Shown: positions 33,345 to 46,300 of the stretch, piece after piece | Numbering within the stretch: the first letter of the stretch is position 1 | How the letters are laid out: each line of letters opens with the position of its first letter | Made by a program: the position numbers and the translations under genes | NCBI GenBank assembly: GCA_964030475.1 | Contig: CAXIPT010000031.1 | Span: forward strand, 135,291 to 199,290 | Source: Tethya wilhelma | Taxonomy: Eukaryota; Porifera; Demospongiae; Tethyida; Tethyidae | Reading direction: 5' to 3' | DNA: 64,000 bases | Notes under the pieces: model-generated | What the model was told of the DNA's origin: nothing | The model's database searches: none | What the model saw: only the letters and a program-made list of their open reading frames with translations

Positions 33345-34417
33345 ATATGTGACCCAATTTTGGAAAACCAACCAGATGTAGTAAAACTTTGTTTGTAGTA
33401 ATCGGCGATTGTAGTGTAATTCGCGACAACGCACGCGAAATTAATTTTTTTACACAAATGGGGAGGGGCACACCTTGTCGAGCTGCAGACGTGATTTTAC
33501 GGGTGGGGCTGCTTCTATTGCTGAGATATAAGCCTTTGAATGCAGCTATGTCAGCCATGGCTAGCTTCTCTCCCGTTAGTACACGGGATGCGTTGCCATG
33601 TTCATTATTCTGATAAGTACATGATGCAGCTGCTGTTGTGCATCTCATTATAATCTTGCATATTTAATGTGCAACAAAAAACAATGCATTGTTCATGAAC
33701 TAAACACTTCTAGCAAAAAAAAATCTCTTCTAGATGATCAGAAGATGGCCCGCAGTGTTGCAAAATCGCTGGGCTAAGCCAGGAGCTGTTTATCTGTGCA
33801 AAAAATGAATGAATGTTTTGTACATTGTGTATAATAAATCTGCAATGAAATTTGTGGGGGAAAGAAGCTAAGCGCTTCTTATTATGGGCAATAAGTATTA
33901 GCTAAACTATTTCCTACAGTTAGAATAGCTATAGATGCATGCATTAATATTGGGCGCTTATTTCTGCGCCATTTGTAGCCTAGTTACTCTAGTTACAGCC
34001 CACCCGCTACATTATTCTACTCAGTAGACTTACTTACCTTGTTGGTGAATCCTCCTAAGAAGGCTCCCTGGTCTTCTGTGTCTTTAAAAAGGCTCATAAA
34101 GTAAGTTTTAACTAGCGCTTCAACTAACTTCATGCATATTCTGATACTACACTAAAATTGTACCACAAACATAAATTGTTTGTAACACGGATAGTATACG
34201 GAGTTTGTGTACTCGCGCTTAGCAACGTATTTGCTTACGATTTTAGCGAGTAAAATTGGAATGAACGGTCGGTATATTTGAGCTTATATATCCAAAGCTA
34301 TAGCGCCTAGCTGCTTCAAATTTGGAAAATAGCTAGCTGCAATGATACAATGCAAGCGCTATCTCAAAATTCGCATATTACTACATCTGGTCGGTTTTCC
34401 AAAATTTGGTCACATAT
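33345..34417. mobile_element. Non-autonomous GTGACC-TIR element M1
   Basis: ATATGTGACCCAATTTTGGA at the left is mirrored at 34384-34417 (terminal repeats about 40 bases). The interior has no transposase. It shares the outermost ATATGTGACC and an internal GGGTGGGGCTGCTT region with M2 and M3. Confidence 0.75.
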
Positions 34418-36546
34418 AATATAATTACCTGTACACACACACACACACACAGGCTCTGGATCTGGCCATTTGTATTACTGCGGACCGAGGTAAAAATAGC
34501 TATTGACTATAGACTAATTCATGACTTACACTCTTGTGTGTATTTGTTGTTTTTTGCTATGCAGATCATTATTGATGGTGCCAGCACTCCAGGCATATAT
34601 ACTATATCTATATATTATACTTATGGTGACTATTTTGTATGCCTACTGATGATTTATTTGTACACTGCCAAATTGTTGCATTTTTGCACTGTTAAATACC
34701 TTGAGATACTTCAGACTTGATGTCAATTCTTGTTGTATAGATGTTTGTTTCAACCGTTTTTCTTCAGCATCAGTACTGTACAAACCAAATGCGCAGCATT
34801 TGTTTTCCCGCGTAAAGCCAGCGCAGCTGTTTTGTATCACACAAGACTATACTAGCCTCATGAGTTAGCAGAATTTAAGGAGTGTTGTGAATAAAGTCGC
34901 TTACGGGTACCAAAAAGCCTATGGAGCGACTCTATTTGTTGGCTCTGCACTTACATAAGAACAAAGGCTCACAGCTTTAACTGGAAATCGTGCTAATTGA
35001 GGTAAGTAATGAAGTTGTCCGTTCGTGAATATTATAATGGCAGATATTCATTACTTGTAGTTCGTTAAATTAGAATTACGGTCTGGAGGACAAGTGTGCT
35101 CATTAGCGTATTCATTAGTAATGCTGCAGTACATTAGCAATGAACACAGAAGCCCTGAAACTTCAGGAAATCATGGGCGAGCTAAGCTGCATCAGGAAAA
35201 CATTTACAGAAGAGGTGTGGGAGGGTCTAGCTGAGCCATGCCCATCATTCCAGCTGCCCTGCCACGTGTGGATCTTGCATTTGAAGTAGGGATGAATATC
35301 CTGCACTATTTTGGCTCTAAACCTTAACTTCTTGCAAGTAATAATCAAAAGTTTCACATTATTGGGTGTAGTGCTACCTATTGTTGTTGGTTTAGTTGCT
35401 TTTTAAACAATTTATATAAAGAAAATAAAAGCTAAACTCTAAGAACAGTAAAATTAACATGACTACGACATTATCTGGTAAGCTGTCCTGCCCAGCCAGA
35501 CAGAAAGAAGTTTGCAGTTATGGTTGGTATTCAGCACTATCAGTATAAGTTAGACAATTTAATAAATTGCTTTAACTATTGTGTACCATCCTGCAGAAGC
35601 CAAAAATATGTGTATCTTTCACACATGAACATAATGTGATTTGTTTGCAGTTTCACCGCCATGTATGATGCAATAACACACACACAGTACAAACCAACAA
35701 GTAGATCAGAGTGGAGGACTATCCACAAACATGGATTTATTGAGCAATAGTCCAAAACTAACTAATAGCTCAGTGCTTGACAATGCAGAGTAGATTGTAT
35801 CCAATATTTCACTTGATCTCTTCGGCTGCCCGATGTTAGCTGGTACACAGTAGATACTTGCTCTGTAAGATGTACATAAGTGACAGTTTAATGTAACAAA
35901 AGTTTTCACAAGGTGCTGGTTGTTCTCTCAAAGTTCTTGGCAGATCACACAGTAAAAGAAGTCATACATGAAGCCTCCAGAGCATGTCAGAATCACCGTA
36001 TATTATTGATTAATTATTTATACAAAATTGTTGCTATGGTAACAATTATTGTTTATAGACAAGTACAAAATATTATAGTTTTCAAATACTCAAATGATAG
36101 CATGAATTTTTCCTCAACCTGTATGAAACAAAGAATATTGTAAACAACATCTGCATTCAAACATTTGCACAAAATAATTGGTAGGCTGCCTTAACTTACC
36201 TGAGCACTGAATAGCAGCTGGCAACCACTTTGGTCAACATGTAATAAATTAGCTACTTAACCTGATTACAGCATAACATAGAGACCAATTTACACAATTA
36301 TTAACCCACTCACTTACCTCTCCCACTCTTCTTTCACACAGTTCCCTTATTTTCTTAAAACAAAAACTTGGTTGCAAATAAGCTCAAGCTCCACATTCAC
36401 ATTCTTCACAGAAATTTCCACTCTTCCTAACACTTCTCCTTGAATGGGCAACATCTTTGAGGAACTGAGAGCACAATATGTGTGTGTGTATGTGTGTGTA
36501 GATACATGTGTGCATTTATGTGTGTTTATGTTTGTGTACATGTTTC

Positions 36547-36548
<2 letters not shown>
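34418..36548. other. Non-coding stretch
   Basis: AT-rich with a short (CA)n at 34433-34451. No coding region is supported; small open frames lack domains and splice context. Confidence 0.4.
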
Positions 36549-36593
<45 letters not shown>

Positions 36594-36594
36594 G
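36549..36594. repeat. (GT)n microsatellite
   Basis: Nearly perfect GT run. Confidence 0.95.
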
Positions 36595-36813
36595 TGGATT
36601 ACAGAATGGAACAGTAACAACAATATTTTATAGTGGTTATAACCAACAATATAATTTTGTTAGTGTATATCTTATAATAATTATAAACTGCACATTTGCC
36701 ATGCAGTTACATGAGCCAATTTGCTACACACTAGCTATGGATATGTAACTATATTCTGACTGATCATGCATCAGTGACTTCAAAACTCACACACAAACAC
36801 ACACATGTGCGCA

Positions 36814-36989
36814 CTGTTAAAACAGGTGTGTAAACATGACATTTATAAACTATACCCCAGGGTGTAAATATTGCTGTTGCCATGGTGACCTTTGATTTGA
36901 ACTTTTTTTCGTCCCTAGGGTTTAATTTAACTCCCTGGGGTATAGTTTTTAAATGGCAATGGCCTTTATTTACACCCCTGTTTTAACAG
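36814..36989. repeat. Short MITE with CTGTTAAAACAG ends
   Basis: CTGTTAAAACAGGTGTGTAA at the left is mirrored at the right, and a second inner inverted block (AACTATACCCCAGG) follows. The whole 176 bases can fold on itself. A (CA)n run follows to 37027. Confidence 0.75.
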
Positions 36990-36991
36990 GG

Positions 36992-37029
<38 letters not shown>

Positions 37030-37068
37030 TGTAGGTACTTTAAGAGTTCAGTGAGCTTGTCACACATC

Positions 37069-37970
37069 ATATGTGACCTGTCAAGGGAAAACGTGCCGGT
37101 TAGGAAAGTCTGCGAATTTTGAGTTAGCTATTCCTGGTATATCTAGGCCTTCCCAGGAAGCGCATATCAAAATTTGATGCACATAGCCCAAGTAGTTTTC
37201 CAGATGCAGCTCACCTCCACTCGTGGCTTCCTAGAAAAACGGTTGTAAAGTTGTTGCTAGGTAGACTATGGGCGGTTCGTATACTCTCCGTATCATAATT
37301 AGATCATGTACAGTACATGCTGAATAATACCACAGCCAGCCACGTGGGGGCTAAAATTATTTACTGAGAAGCGAGTAGCTTGGAAAGAAGACCGATGAGA
37401 CAGCTAATGGACTCAGGGAGGTAAGCGCTTGTCAGTAATGAGATAGATTTTAGGTATAGTAAGTTCCAAGAACTAATCTAAGCCTCAAAATAACCTGTAC
37501 GCGATCGCCGTACAAGGAGAGGCAATATGCACGAGTAGAAAGCTACTGTATGAAAGCGCTTGGATTAGACAAGCATGTACAAAGCTTTGGCTTGCCTTTC
37601 TGTCTATGTGCTGTAGCAAAATTTTGAGATTTGTCAGCTTATAAGTCAAAGAAAACACCAAATAAAAATTCATTTTTAGTGGCAGCTGCCTTGGTCATAA
37701 ATATTCGCTACGATTTGTTGGACAGCATGGAAACTGTCCTCTGTGTTAGCAACTAAGTAAAAATGAACGAGGCTAACAATACGGTCTATATCTCTGCAAC
37801 AGAAGCAGCTCCACCCCTCAAATTTTGCATGGAGCATGCTGAGATGTAGCGCAGCACAGCCGTGCAAGAAAAAAAAATTCGCGCAAAAACGCGAATTAAA
37901 CTAAAACCGCATTTTACTCCAAAAACAATAATTTCCTAACCGGCACGTTTTCCCTTGACAGGTCACATAT
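37069..37970. mobile_element. Non-autonomous GTGACC-TIR element M2
   Basis: Terminal inverted repeats of about 40 bases, starting ATATGTGACCTGTCAAGGGA at 37069 and mirrored up to 37970. About 900 bases, non-coding. It is oriented oppositely to M3, with which it shares the terminal ACATAT bases. Confidence 0.85.
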
Positions 37971-38214
37971 GTGATGTGTCAAGCGAAAACCTGATGTTTG
38001 GGAAATTATTGTTTTTAGAGTAAAATGTGGTTTTAGTTTAATTCACGTTTCTGCGCGAATTTTTTTTACTGTTGATTGCACTTCCCTTCGAATCACGTAA
38101 AAGCGGAGCGTGGACCCGGATGTACGTGCGCATAGTATACGTGAGACGGATGCATGCAATTTGAATTATTCAGTCTGTAGACTCAGAGAGGCTTTAGTTT
38201 TAGTATAGTGAAAA

Positions 38215-39169
38215 ATGTCTATTGAACCATGCACAACGAAGGCATATTCTGCTGACATTTGTTGGAGAGTTATATGGCAACACATTGGAATGAATATTTC
38301 TTACAAAGAGGTCAGAATGAGATTACAAATCGCCCCTAGTACAGCTCATAGAATTTTCAAACAATTCCAAATCGCTGGAAACATTATACCAAATCTGCAA
38401 CCAGCTCGCCCACATTTAAGGAAGCTAGATGACTATCATGAGTTGTTAATCATGGGAATCATACTTGAAAATCCAAGTAAGTACCTAAGACAATTATGTG
38501 CCATAATCAGAGAAGCAACTGGGGTTGTTGTTTCTGGTGCTACTGTTTGTCGTGTTCTAAAGAGGAATGGATTTACCAGGAAAAAAATTCAATATGTTGC
38601 TAAGCAACGTAGAATGGAATATCGAGCTGAATTTATGGCACGTGCTTTGTTTTATGACAAGGAACCTTATGTCTGGGTTGATGAGACAGGAAGTGATAAA
38701 AGAAAATCAATGAGAAGGTTTGGATACTCTTTTAAAGGTGTAGTTCCTGTGTGCAACCGTATATTAGTACGTGGAAAGAGAATCTCGGCACTTGCTGCTA
38801 TGTGTACAGATGGAATACTGCTTAGTACCGAATCTGTTAATGGAGAGAAGTTCATTGATTTTGTGAGAGGTAGTTTAATCCCCAATATGAATTGTTTGGA
38901 TGGATCAGCAAGTAGATCTATAGTGATTTTAGATAATTGCTCAATACACCATGTACATTGAGCTATTCAATGAAGCAGGGGTGTTAGTATTTTTCCTACC
39001 ACCATATAGCCCCGATCTGAACCCGATAGAGGAGGCATTCAGTTCAGTGAAATATTTTCTTCAAGATCATGATGAATTATTGCAAGCTACAGATAATCCT
39101 CAAGCAGCTTTTGACAATATTACTGAACAACAATGCAAGGCTTGGGTAGGTAATAGTGGATATGATTAG
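38215..39169 (+). pseudogene. DD34E Tc1/IS630-type transposase, copy 2
   Basis: Starts at ATG 38215, collinear with copy 1 and open through the first and second catalytic Asp (VDETGSDKR; ILDNCSIHH). An 8-base deletion near 38953 shifts the frame. The final part with SPDLNPIEEAF resumes in another frame at 38951-39169. Smaller in-frame losses are seen near 38819 (three codons) and 39102 (four codons). Where copy 1 has a stop at codon 50 this copy has Gln, so the two copies are damaged at different places. Confidence 0.85.
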
Positions 39170-39249
39170 CTATACATGTACATGTATACATGTAGTCATA
39201 ATTATTATTCTTGTTCTGAATGAGTCACTGTTGAATGAATTAATGAATT

Positions 39250-40074
39250 AATGTTTAATGTCATTCATGATTGTATCTTAGAGCTCTTTATATTGCTCGA
39301 GTGTAATGGCACCTCGTTCCATCAGTTTGTGCCATTTGTCGAGTTGGTCAATGCATTCAGATCTAAGTGTGATCCTCTTAGCAGGAGATAATATACCTTG
39401 TGGTCCACAGTTGGAATCTTAGTTTGGGTCCTAGCTTGGCGAAAAAATGGCTTATCTTGGGGTTCTTCGTATGATGTGTGCTGAAGCATGTGAGCCCAAG
39501 CTCTGGACTATACCTTTTAGAAGTAGAATGTTTCTTTTCTAGCACACTGACAATAAGGTCAACCTTGCCATTTTACTCAAATGGCTTTGGTAACTTGAGT
39601 GACGTAGCTCTTTGATTTCACCATTGTTAGTCTTTTGCTTCTTTGAGGGTACATCATCATTGAGCTCTGAGAGTCGCTTTCGAGCTTGTGGTGGTCCAGG
39701 AATGATCTTGGCCCATACAATGATTGGAGAACGTCCTGTCTTGAAAGCAGCATATATCTGCTTAATATCATCATAATCATTAGTTTCCCTTATACCATGT
39801 CCTGGTAATATATATCCGAAATCAAACCTCTTGCAAATGATCTCCTGCTTATCTCTCATCTCTTCCTTACTAGTAAAAGTACCTGTCATCTCAAATTTGT
39901 CAACATCGTAGCTACCCGGCTTTTTGCAGTTAATGATTTTCAGAGAATACCTGCACACTTTCTCGGTATCCTATGATCGTATTTCAGCTAAGTCAGCACT
40001 TGGAATTTCAGTCAAATCAGTGACATCCTGTGTGTGTGTAAGTGTGTGTGTGTGTAAGTGTGTGTGTGTGTGTG

Positions 40075-40115
<41 letters not shown>

Positions 40116-40338
40116 GTGTGTGTGTTCAGTCATGTAAATTAACCGTGAACAAATACACGGGAGCTGTAGGACTGGAGTTTGGGCTAATAATAGTAATGTC
40201 AGCCACTCCATCAAATGAAGATGACGCAAGCATTATTCCAGGAGTGCTTGACTTGTAATTCTCATTAATACATAGTGCTCCAGCATCAATACTACCCGTC
40301 AAGCCGTCTGTTTTGAAATGAGCATCACAAACAGCCAT
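39250..40338 (-). pseudogene. Accessory ORF of the Tc1-like element, copy 2
   Basis: Homologous to the minus-strand ORF at 26029-27156. The N-terminal part (40338-40126, from the MAVCDAHFKTDGL start) and a central part (39958-39539, with KKPGSYDVDKFEMTG and IIVWAKIIPGPPQARKR) are readable. Deletions near 39790, 39835 and 39420-39500 break the frame. The intron position is conserved, again filled with a CA-rich run (about 40030-40130 on the plus strand). Confidence 0.8.
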
Positions 40339-41261
40339 TTAGTTTGCAATAATTTGTGCATGTGATCGTGAAGGACTGACTTTCACGTGCTTGTGGAATC
40401 GGAACTAGGCTACGTCAACGTCACGTCTATGTACGTGCGCGCACGTTACGCGATTCGAAGGGAAGTGCAGTCAACAGTACTGCACGAATGGGTTGCGCTA
40501 CATGTCAGCATGCTCCTCGCAAAATTTGAGGGGTGGAGCTGCTTTTGTTGCCGAGATATAGACAGTAAATACCAGTGTAGTTCTTTTCTATTTAGTTGCT
40601 AACACGGAGAACAGTTGCTATGCTGTGCAACAGACCGTAGCAAATATTATTGAGATAGGCAGCTGCTGCTAAAATCGAATTATTTTTCAGTGTTACTTCT
40701 GCTTTATTCACAGAATTTTGTTACAGCACATGCACAGAGATCAGCTAAAGCTTCTGATATGCTTGCCTAATTCAAGCGCCCACATAGAGCATCTTTCTGC
40801 TCGTGAGTGTTGCCTCACCCTGTACGCGATCACATACAAGCTATTCTGAGGCTTATCTTAGTTCCTAGAACTTATTCTACCTAGAATCTCTACCACTTTA
40901 CTAGCAAGCGCTTACCTCCATGAGTCCAGCAGCCTTCTCTGGGTCTTCTTTCCTAGCTACTCGCTTCTCACTAAATAATTAAACTGGCCACGTGGCTGTT
41001 TGTGGTAATATTCAGCATGTACTGTACACGATCTAATTATGATACGGAGAGTATACGGACCGCCCATAGTTTACCTAGCAACAACTTTACAACCGTTTTT
41101 CTAGGAAGCCACGAGTGGTTGCAACAGTGGAAAACTACTATAGCTATGCACATCAAGTTTTGATATGCGCTTCCTGAGAAGGCCTAGATATACATGGAAT
41201 AGCTAACTCAAAATTTGCGGAAATTCCCAAACGTCAGGTTTTCGCTTGACAGGTCACATAT

Positions 41262-42405
41262 ACTATGAATCAAAAATTTTTACAGCAAATAAGTTTTGTA
41301 ATGGGCAGCAGTGTACATAAATTTCAACATTTAAGTGTCAATCCATAACATCACATATTTGTACATAAATAATTATTACTCATCGCAAACATGGGCAGGT
41401 CTGTACACGAAACGATATAGTTTAAGTCATATACCTACACCAACCATTGTTCTTTATGTCATTATGGAACAAAGTACAATTCTCAATAAACAACACTCAA
41501 TTACCTCACCCCCTAACCCTTAGCATAACAAATTTAATACACATCCATACTACAAACAACCTTCATTAACAAAAGCTTTGTCATAACTCACCTAATTAAC
41601 TTAACCTCATTAACTTCATTCTAAATTCACTTGCACACACTATCAGACCTTCACGACCCAACAGAAACCGAAGAACCTCAAATAGACAACGGTGAAACAG
41701 TGGTAGAACTTGATGCACGACCAGGACCATCAGGCCTTCTAGCATCACCCTCCTTGCCAGAGCCATCTGGGCTTGAGTCAGCAGCCCTCTTCGGAACACC
41801 ACCCCCTGTATCTGCTCCAGGGCCAGCTGGGTCAGCAGCCTTAGGCGGAGCACCACCCTCTGTACTAGGGCCATCAGTAGCCCTAGCCATAGCAGGAGGA
41901 TCATCACTATCAATGCTATCAGGAACACCACCACTACCACGTCCCTCTGGGCTTGCAGGAGGCCATCTCCAAACATAAGCAAATTCAACAAATGGAAATT
42001 GAGGAGCCAGAGGAGCTCAAGGTGGAATGTCAACATCTAGGGGTACACCACGAGGTGGAATGCTAACACCTAGGGTACACCACAAGGTGGATACAAACGT
42101 CGCACAACTGGCAAAATTGTATGTATGCTATCTTAATTTACTCACCTCTGGCAAGTTAAGGACCGGCTCCCTACACAGCTCCAAAAGGACTAGTTTACAT
42201 CAGTTTACTTTACTGTGCACATGGCATGTACATTCATGGAGTCAAAGAGTTTACATAAATGTTCTGTAAACTTAATGACACCATCACGTGCAGTAGTTAA
42301 CAGTTTTGTATACTTCAATGGAAATTATACACAATGATCTACAATAACATATCTGAGAATTTACATCATGCACTCATTAATATTATAATAATTATAAAGA
42401 CTGTC
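41262..42405. other. Stretch with one Pro/Gly/Ser-rich open frame
   Basis: The frame at 41631-41978 (+) reads GPSGLLASPSLPEPSGL and similar low-complexity repeats; the minus strand is also open over 41678-41890. A roughly 33-base unit (GTGGAATGYYAACAYCTAGG) repeats near 42013-42088. It may be a decayed low-complexity exon or a minisatellite; no function assigned. Confidence 0.3.
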
Positions 42406-42648
42406 TGTAGTGACTATTGACTCATAATTATGATTATTTCTGTTTTTGTTAATAACTGTAAATGACTGTAAATTATCTGCGCATGCTCAGTATTTCCTTT
42501 GTTGTGAACAGGCCTTACTTTTGTTCTTTGTGGCGCCCGCCGCCCTCGTGTATGTACACTATATTGTTATGTCACCTTTTGCTTCTCGAGAATAATGAGA
42601 TTTTGATATTGTCTCTGGTCAAGCTAAATCAGGGCAGTACTACTCAGC

Positions 42649-43245
42649 GTGATAGGCTGCAAAAACTTCTCTCTACTTCGAGACTTACTAAGTCCCAAGA
42701 AGCCACAAACTGAAACCTATGACAATATTGTAGCTAAATTCAAGGCACATTTCGAGCCAAAGCCAGTTATCATCGCAGAGCGGTTCCATTTTCACCGACG
42801 CAATCAGGGTGTAAGTGTAACTATTGCAGACTACATGGCAGAACTACGACGCCTCTCAGCTCACTGCAACTTTGGTGACAACCTCGATGAAGCACTCTGG
42901 TGTGTGGCTTACGGAGTGAAGGAACACAGAAGAGATTGTTAGCAGAAACTGAACTGACACTAACTAAAGCTCTCGAGATTGCACAGGGCATTGAATCTGC
43001 TGACCGAAATGCCAAATCACTAAAACGTACTGAGACTACTGTTCACAAGGTTGATGTCAAGCCTAACCACCCTTCCCCCCGCACTCCACAGGCACCATGC
43101 TATCGCTGCGGGAAAACCGGTCATGATCAACAACACTGTAAATTCCGTGACGCTGAATGTCACTATTGTGGCAAACGATAACACATCGCTCCAGCATGCT
43201 ACTCCAAGAAAAATGGCAAGCCAAGCAAGGCACAAATCGGAAAAT
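42649..43245 (+). pseudogene. Gag of Gypsy element A
   Basis: The N-terminal third is missing. A capsid-like region (KFKAHFEPKPVIIAERFHFH) is followed by a frameshift near 42905-42930, then by zinc knuckles: CYRCGKTGHDQQHC is complete and a second, CHYCGKR, is cut by TAA at 43179-43181. Gag packages the element RNA. Non-functional copy. Confidence 0.8.
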
Positions 43246-43319
43246 GTCCAAAGCAGTCCCACCATGCTAACCAGATCACAGCAGAAAGCACCTCATCACT
43301 GCCAGAAGATGATGAACAC

Positions 43320-46300
43320 TTGTCCCTCCATACTGTAGGAGACAAGACATCTGAGCCAATCATCGTACCCCTCAACATTAATGACAAGCCTGTTAGTATG
43401 GAGCTCGACACAGGAGCTGCTACCACAATCATTTCAGAGGCAACATACACTTCTGAATTCCCAGATCTTGAACAGTGGCGGATCCAGGGGGGGTTCAAGG
43501 GTTCCACGGAACCCCCCTTTCAGCTGAGATCTCGCATTATAATTAACTGTGCAGATTGGAAAAGGCCAACATGGAACCCTCCTTTCAACTTAAAAATACT
43601 AAAAGCAACTCAGAATCATGCTGAATATTAGTCTTTTGTGAAAAATATAGAGTTTCTGTCTCTTTCTTGCCATTTTTTCTTCCATTCAGGCTTTTTTGGT
43701 AAAATTTTAGCTGCACGAGCGCTAAAGGGGCGGGGCTGTTGCGACCGAAAGTGGGCGTGGCTACGTAAAAATATTTCGCGTGCTCCGCGCGCATTCATTA
43801 GAACTCCCCATTCAATTTCCTAGATCCGCCACTGTTGAACTGCAACCATCCTCAACCCTGCTGAAGACTTACACAGGAGAACAGCTGCATATATTGGGAG
43901 AAGCAAGTGTACACGTCACCTATGAAAACCAGCAGAAAACTCTACCCCTCCTTGTGGTGACTGGAGAAGGACCCAGTCTCCTTGGCAGAAACTGGTTAAA
44001 GGAAATTCGACTAAACTGGGGCCGGATCAAGGCTATTGGCCGACATTCAGAAGACACATTGGACCATCTCCTGGATAGGTATGCTGACATATTTTCTGAC
44101 GAAATTGGTACTATTAAGTCACATACTGCACACGTTGAGCTTAAGCCAGGAGAAAAACCCAAGCCAGGTCCATGCCTTACGCAGTAAAGCAAGGGGTTGA
44201 AGACGAATTGGACAGGAGGGGATTCTTGAGAAAGTTACACATAGTGAATGGGCCACTCCTATTGTGGCTGTCCCTAAACCAGATGGGAAATAGAATTTGT
44301 GGTGATTTCAAGGTCACAGTGAACCCTGCCCTCGAAGTAGATCAATACCCACTTCCAAAAGCAGACGATCTGTTTGCTACTCTTTCGTGTGGAAAGAAGT
44401 TTACCAAGTTAGACCTTTCCCAAGCCTTCCTGCAACTACCACTGAATGCAGTCGCAGAAGTATTGCACGATTAACACACATCGTAGGCTGTACAGATACA
44501 AACGGCTTCCTTTCGGTATAGCCTCTGCCCCTGCACAATTTCAGAAGATCATGGACAACATCTTACAGGGTGTACCCGGTACTATCTGCTATCATCACGG
44601 GAAGAGATGATGCAGAACACATGAGCAACCTGGAGGAAGTTTTGAAGCGATTCCAAGCGTATGGCATTCGTATGAAGCTGTCCAAGTGCTCCTTTCTACA
44701 GTCCTCTGTGGAATACTTGGGCCACATTGTGGGTGCTGAAGGACTACGAGCCACACCCAGCAAAGTTTTGGCCGTCCTGAAAGCCCGTGAATGTGCAACA
44801 ACTCCGCTCTTTTTTAGGCTTGATCAACTATTACAGGAAATTCATTCCAAATTTGGCCAGTGTGGTCAAGCCTTTGAATGCTCTTCTCAACAAGGACCAA
44901 ACGTGGAACTGGACGGAGGTGTGCACAAAAGCAGTAGATGAGGTGAAGCAATGTCTGGTCACTTCTGATGTCTTGATCCACTACGACTCAACTCTCCCTA
45001 TCAAACTGGACACTGATGCTTCCCAGTATGGGCTCGGTGCAGTCATATCACATGTGATGCCCGACAACACAGAAAGACCCATTGCGTTTGCCTCACGAAG
45101 TCTCTCCTCAAGCGAGCAAAACTACTCTCAGATTGATAAAGAGGCACTAGCCATTGTGTTCGGAGTACAGAAATTTCACACTTATCTATTGGACGTAAGT
45201 TCAAGCTGGTAACTGATCATAAACCCCTGACAAGTATTTTTGGCCCAAAGCCAGCAGTAGCTGCAGCTCGATTACAACGATGGGCAATCCTATTGTCTGC
45301 CTACATGTACGATATCGAATATTGTTCAACTTCCGCTCATGGAAATGCCGACGCACTTTCCAGATTGCCACTCCCTGACAATGCCGTCCGAGCAGTATCA
45401 GAAACCAAACTGTGTAATATACGACAACTCGAAGCTTTACCTGTGACCAGTCACCAGGTTCGATCAGCAACGAGACAGGACCCAGTCTTGTCCAAGGTGC
45501 TACAGAACATCAAGAAGGGATGGCCAGTTTCAGTAGAACCTCCATTGAAACTCTACCTAGCAAAGTCCACCAAACTAACAGTTGAAGATGATTGCATATT
45601 GTGGGGAAGGAGGGTAGTCATTCCGAGTTCATTACAATCTGTGGTGCTAAATGAATTGCACAAGGAACATATGGGAGCATCAAAGATGAAATCTTTGGCC
45701 AGAGATCACGTTTGGTGGATTGGAATCGACAAACAGGTGGAAACACTGGCGAAGACATGTACAGATTGCCCTGCAGTAAAGCAATCTCCAGCAAGAGCCC
45801 CCCTGTCCATCCTTGGAGTTGGCCACATCGACCATGGGAGAGGATCCACATAGACTTCCTTTTCTGAATAACACATATCTGATTGTGGTGGATGCATACT
45901 CTAAGTGGGCAGAAGTGGTGAAGATAACCCAAACTACATCTGGGAACACTATTGAAGCCTTACGTCATTTGTTTGGAGTACATGGATTACCAGAAGAATT
46001 GGTCTCAGATAATGGACCACAGTTCACCTCCTCCGAATTTTCAACATTTGTGAAGGCCAACAGTATGCGGCACATTCGATGCTCACCCTATCTTCCATCC
46101 TCAAACGGTGAAGTGGAACGATTTGTTCGTACCTTCAAGGAAGCCATGAGAGCCTCTAAGAACACAGACATGACTGTCTTGCATCGATTAGAAAACTTAT
46201 GTGCGTCGTAACGTTCGACAAAGTCAGTCAAGGTATCGAAATTGTGGAGCCAGCTTGAGGGTTCTACATGCCGGTCAAACTGTGATGGCCAAGAACATGG

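Larger units (their letters stand above)
38069..40477. mobile_element. Tc1/mariner-like element with two convergent ORFs, copy 2, complete ends
   Basis: Terminal inverted repeats of 32 bases with two mismatches start CTGTTGATTGCACTTCCC at the left and CTGTTGACTGCACTTCCC, read inward, at the right. TA flanks both sides (38067-38068 and 40478-40479). Length is 2409 bases. Both encoded genes are frameshifted. Confidence 0.9.
37967..41261. mobile_element. GTGACC-TIR element M3, interrupted by a Tc1-like element
   Basis: The left end (ATATGTGATGTGTCAAGCGA) and right end (complement ending near 41261) form terminal inverted repeats. Removing the insertion at 38069-40477 leaves about 885 bases, close to M2 in size and sequence but inverted. 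Host sequence resumes exactly on the two sides of the TA (TTTTTTTA / TACTGCACG). Confidence 0.85.

Noticed and set aside
33389..33613. 74-codon ORF
   Set aside because: Inside the non-autonomous element M1; sequence shared with M2/M3 does not preserve the frame.
41596..42036. Leu/Val-rich minus-strand ORF
   Set aside because: Antisense of the low-complexity Pro/Gly/Ser frame; hydrophobicity follows from its composition.
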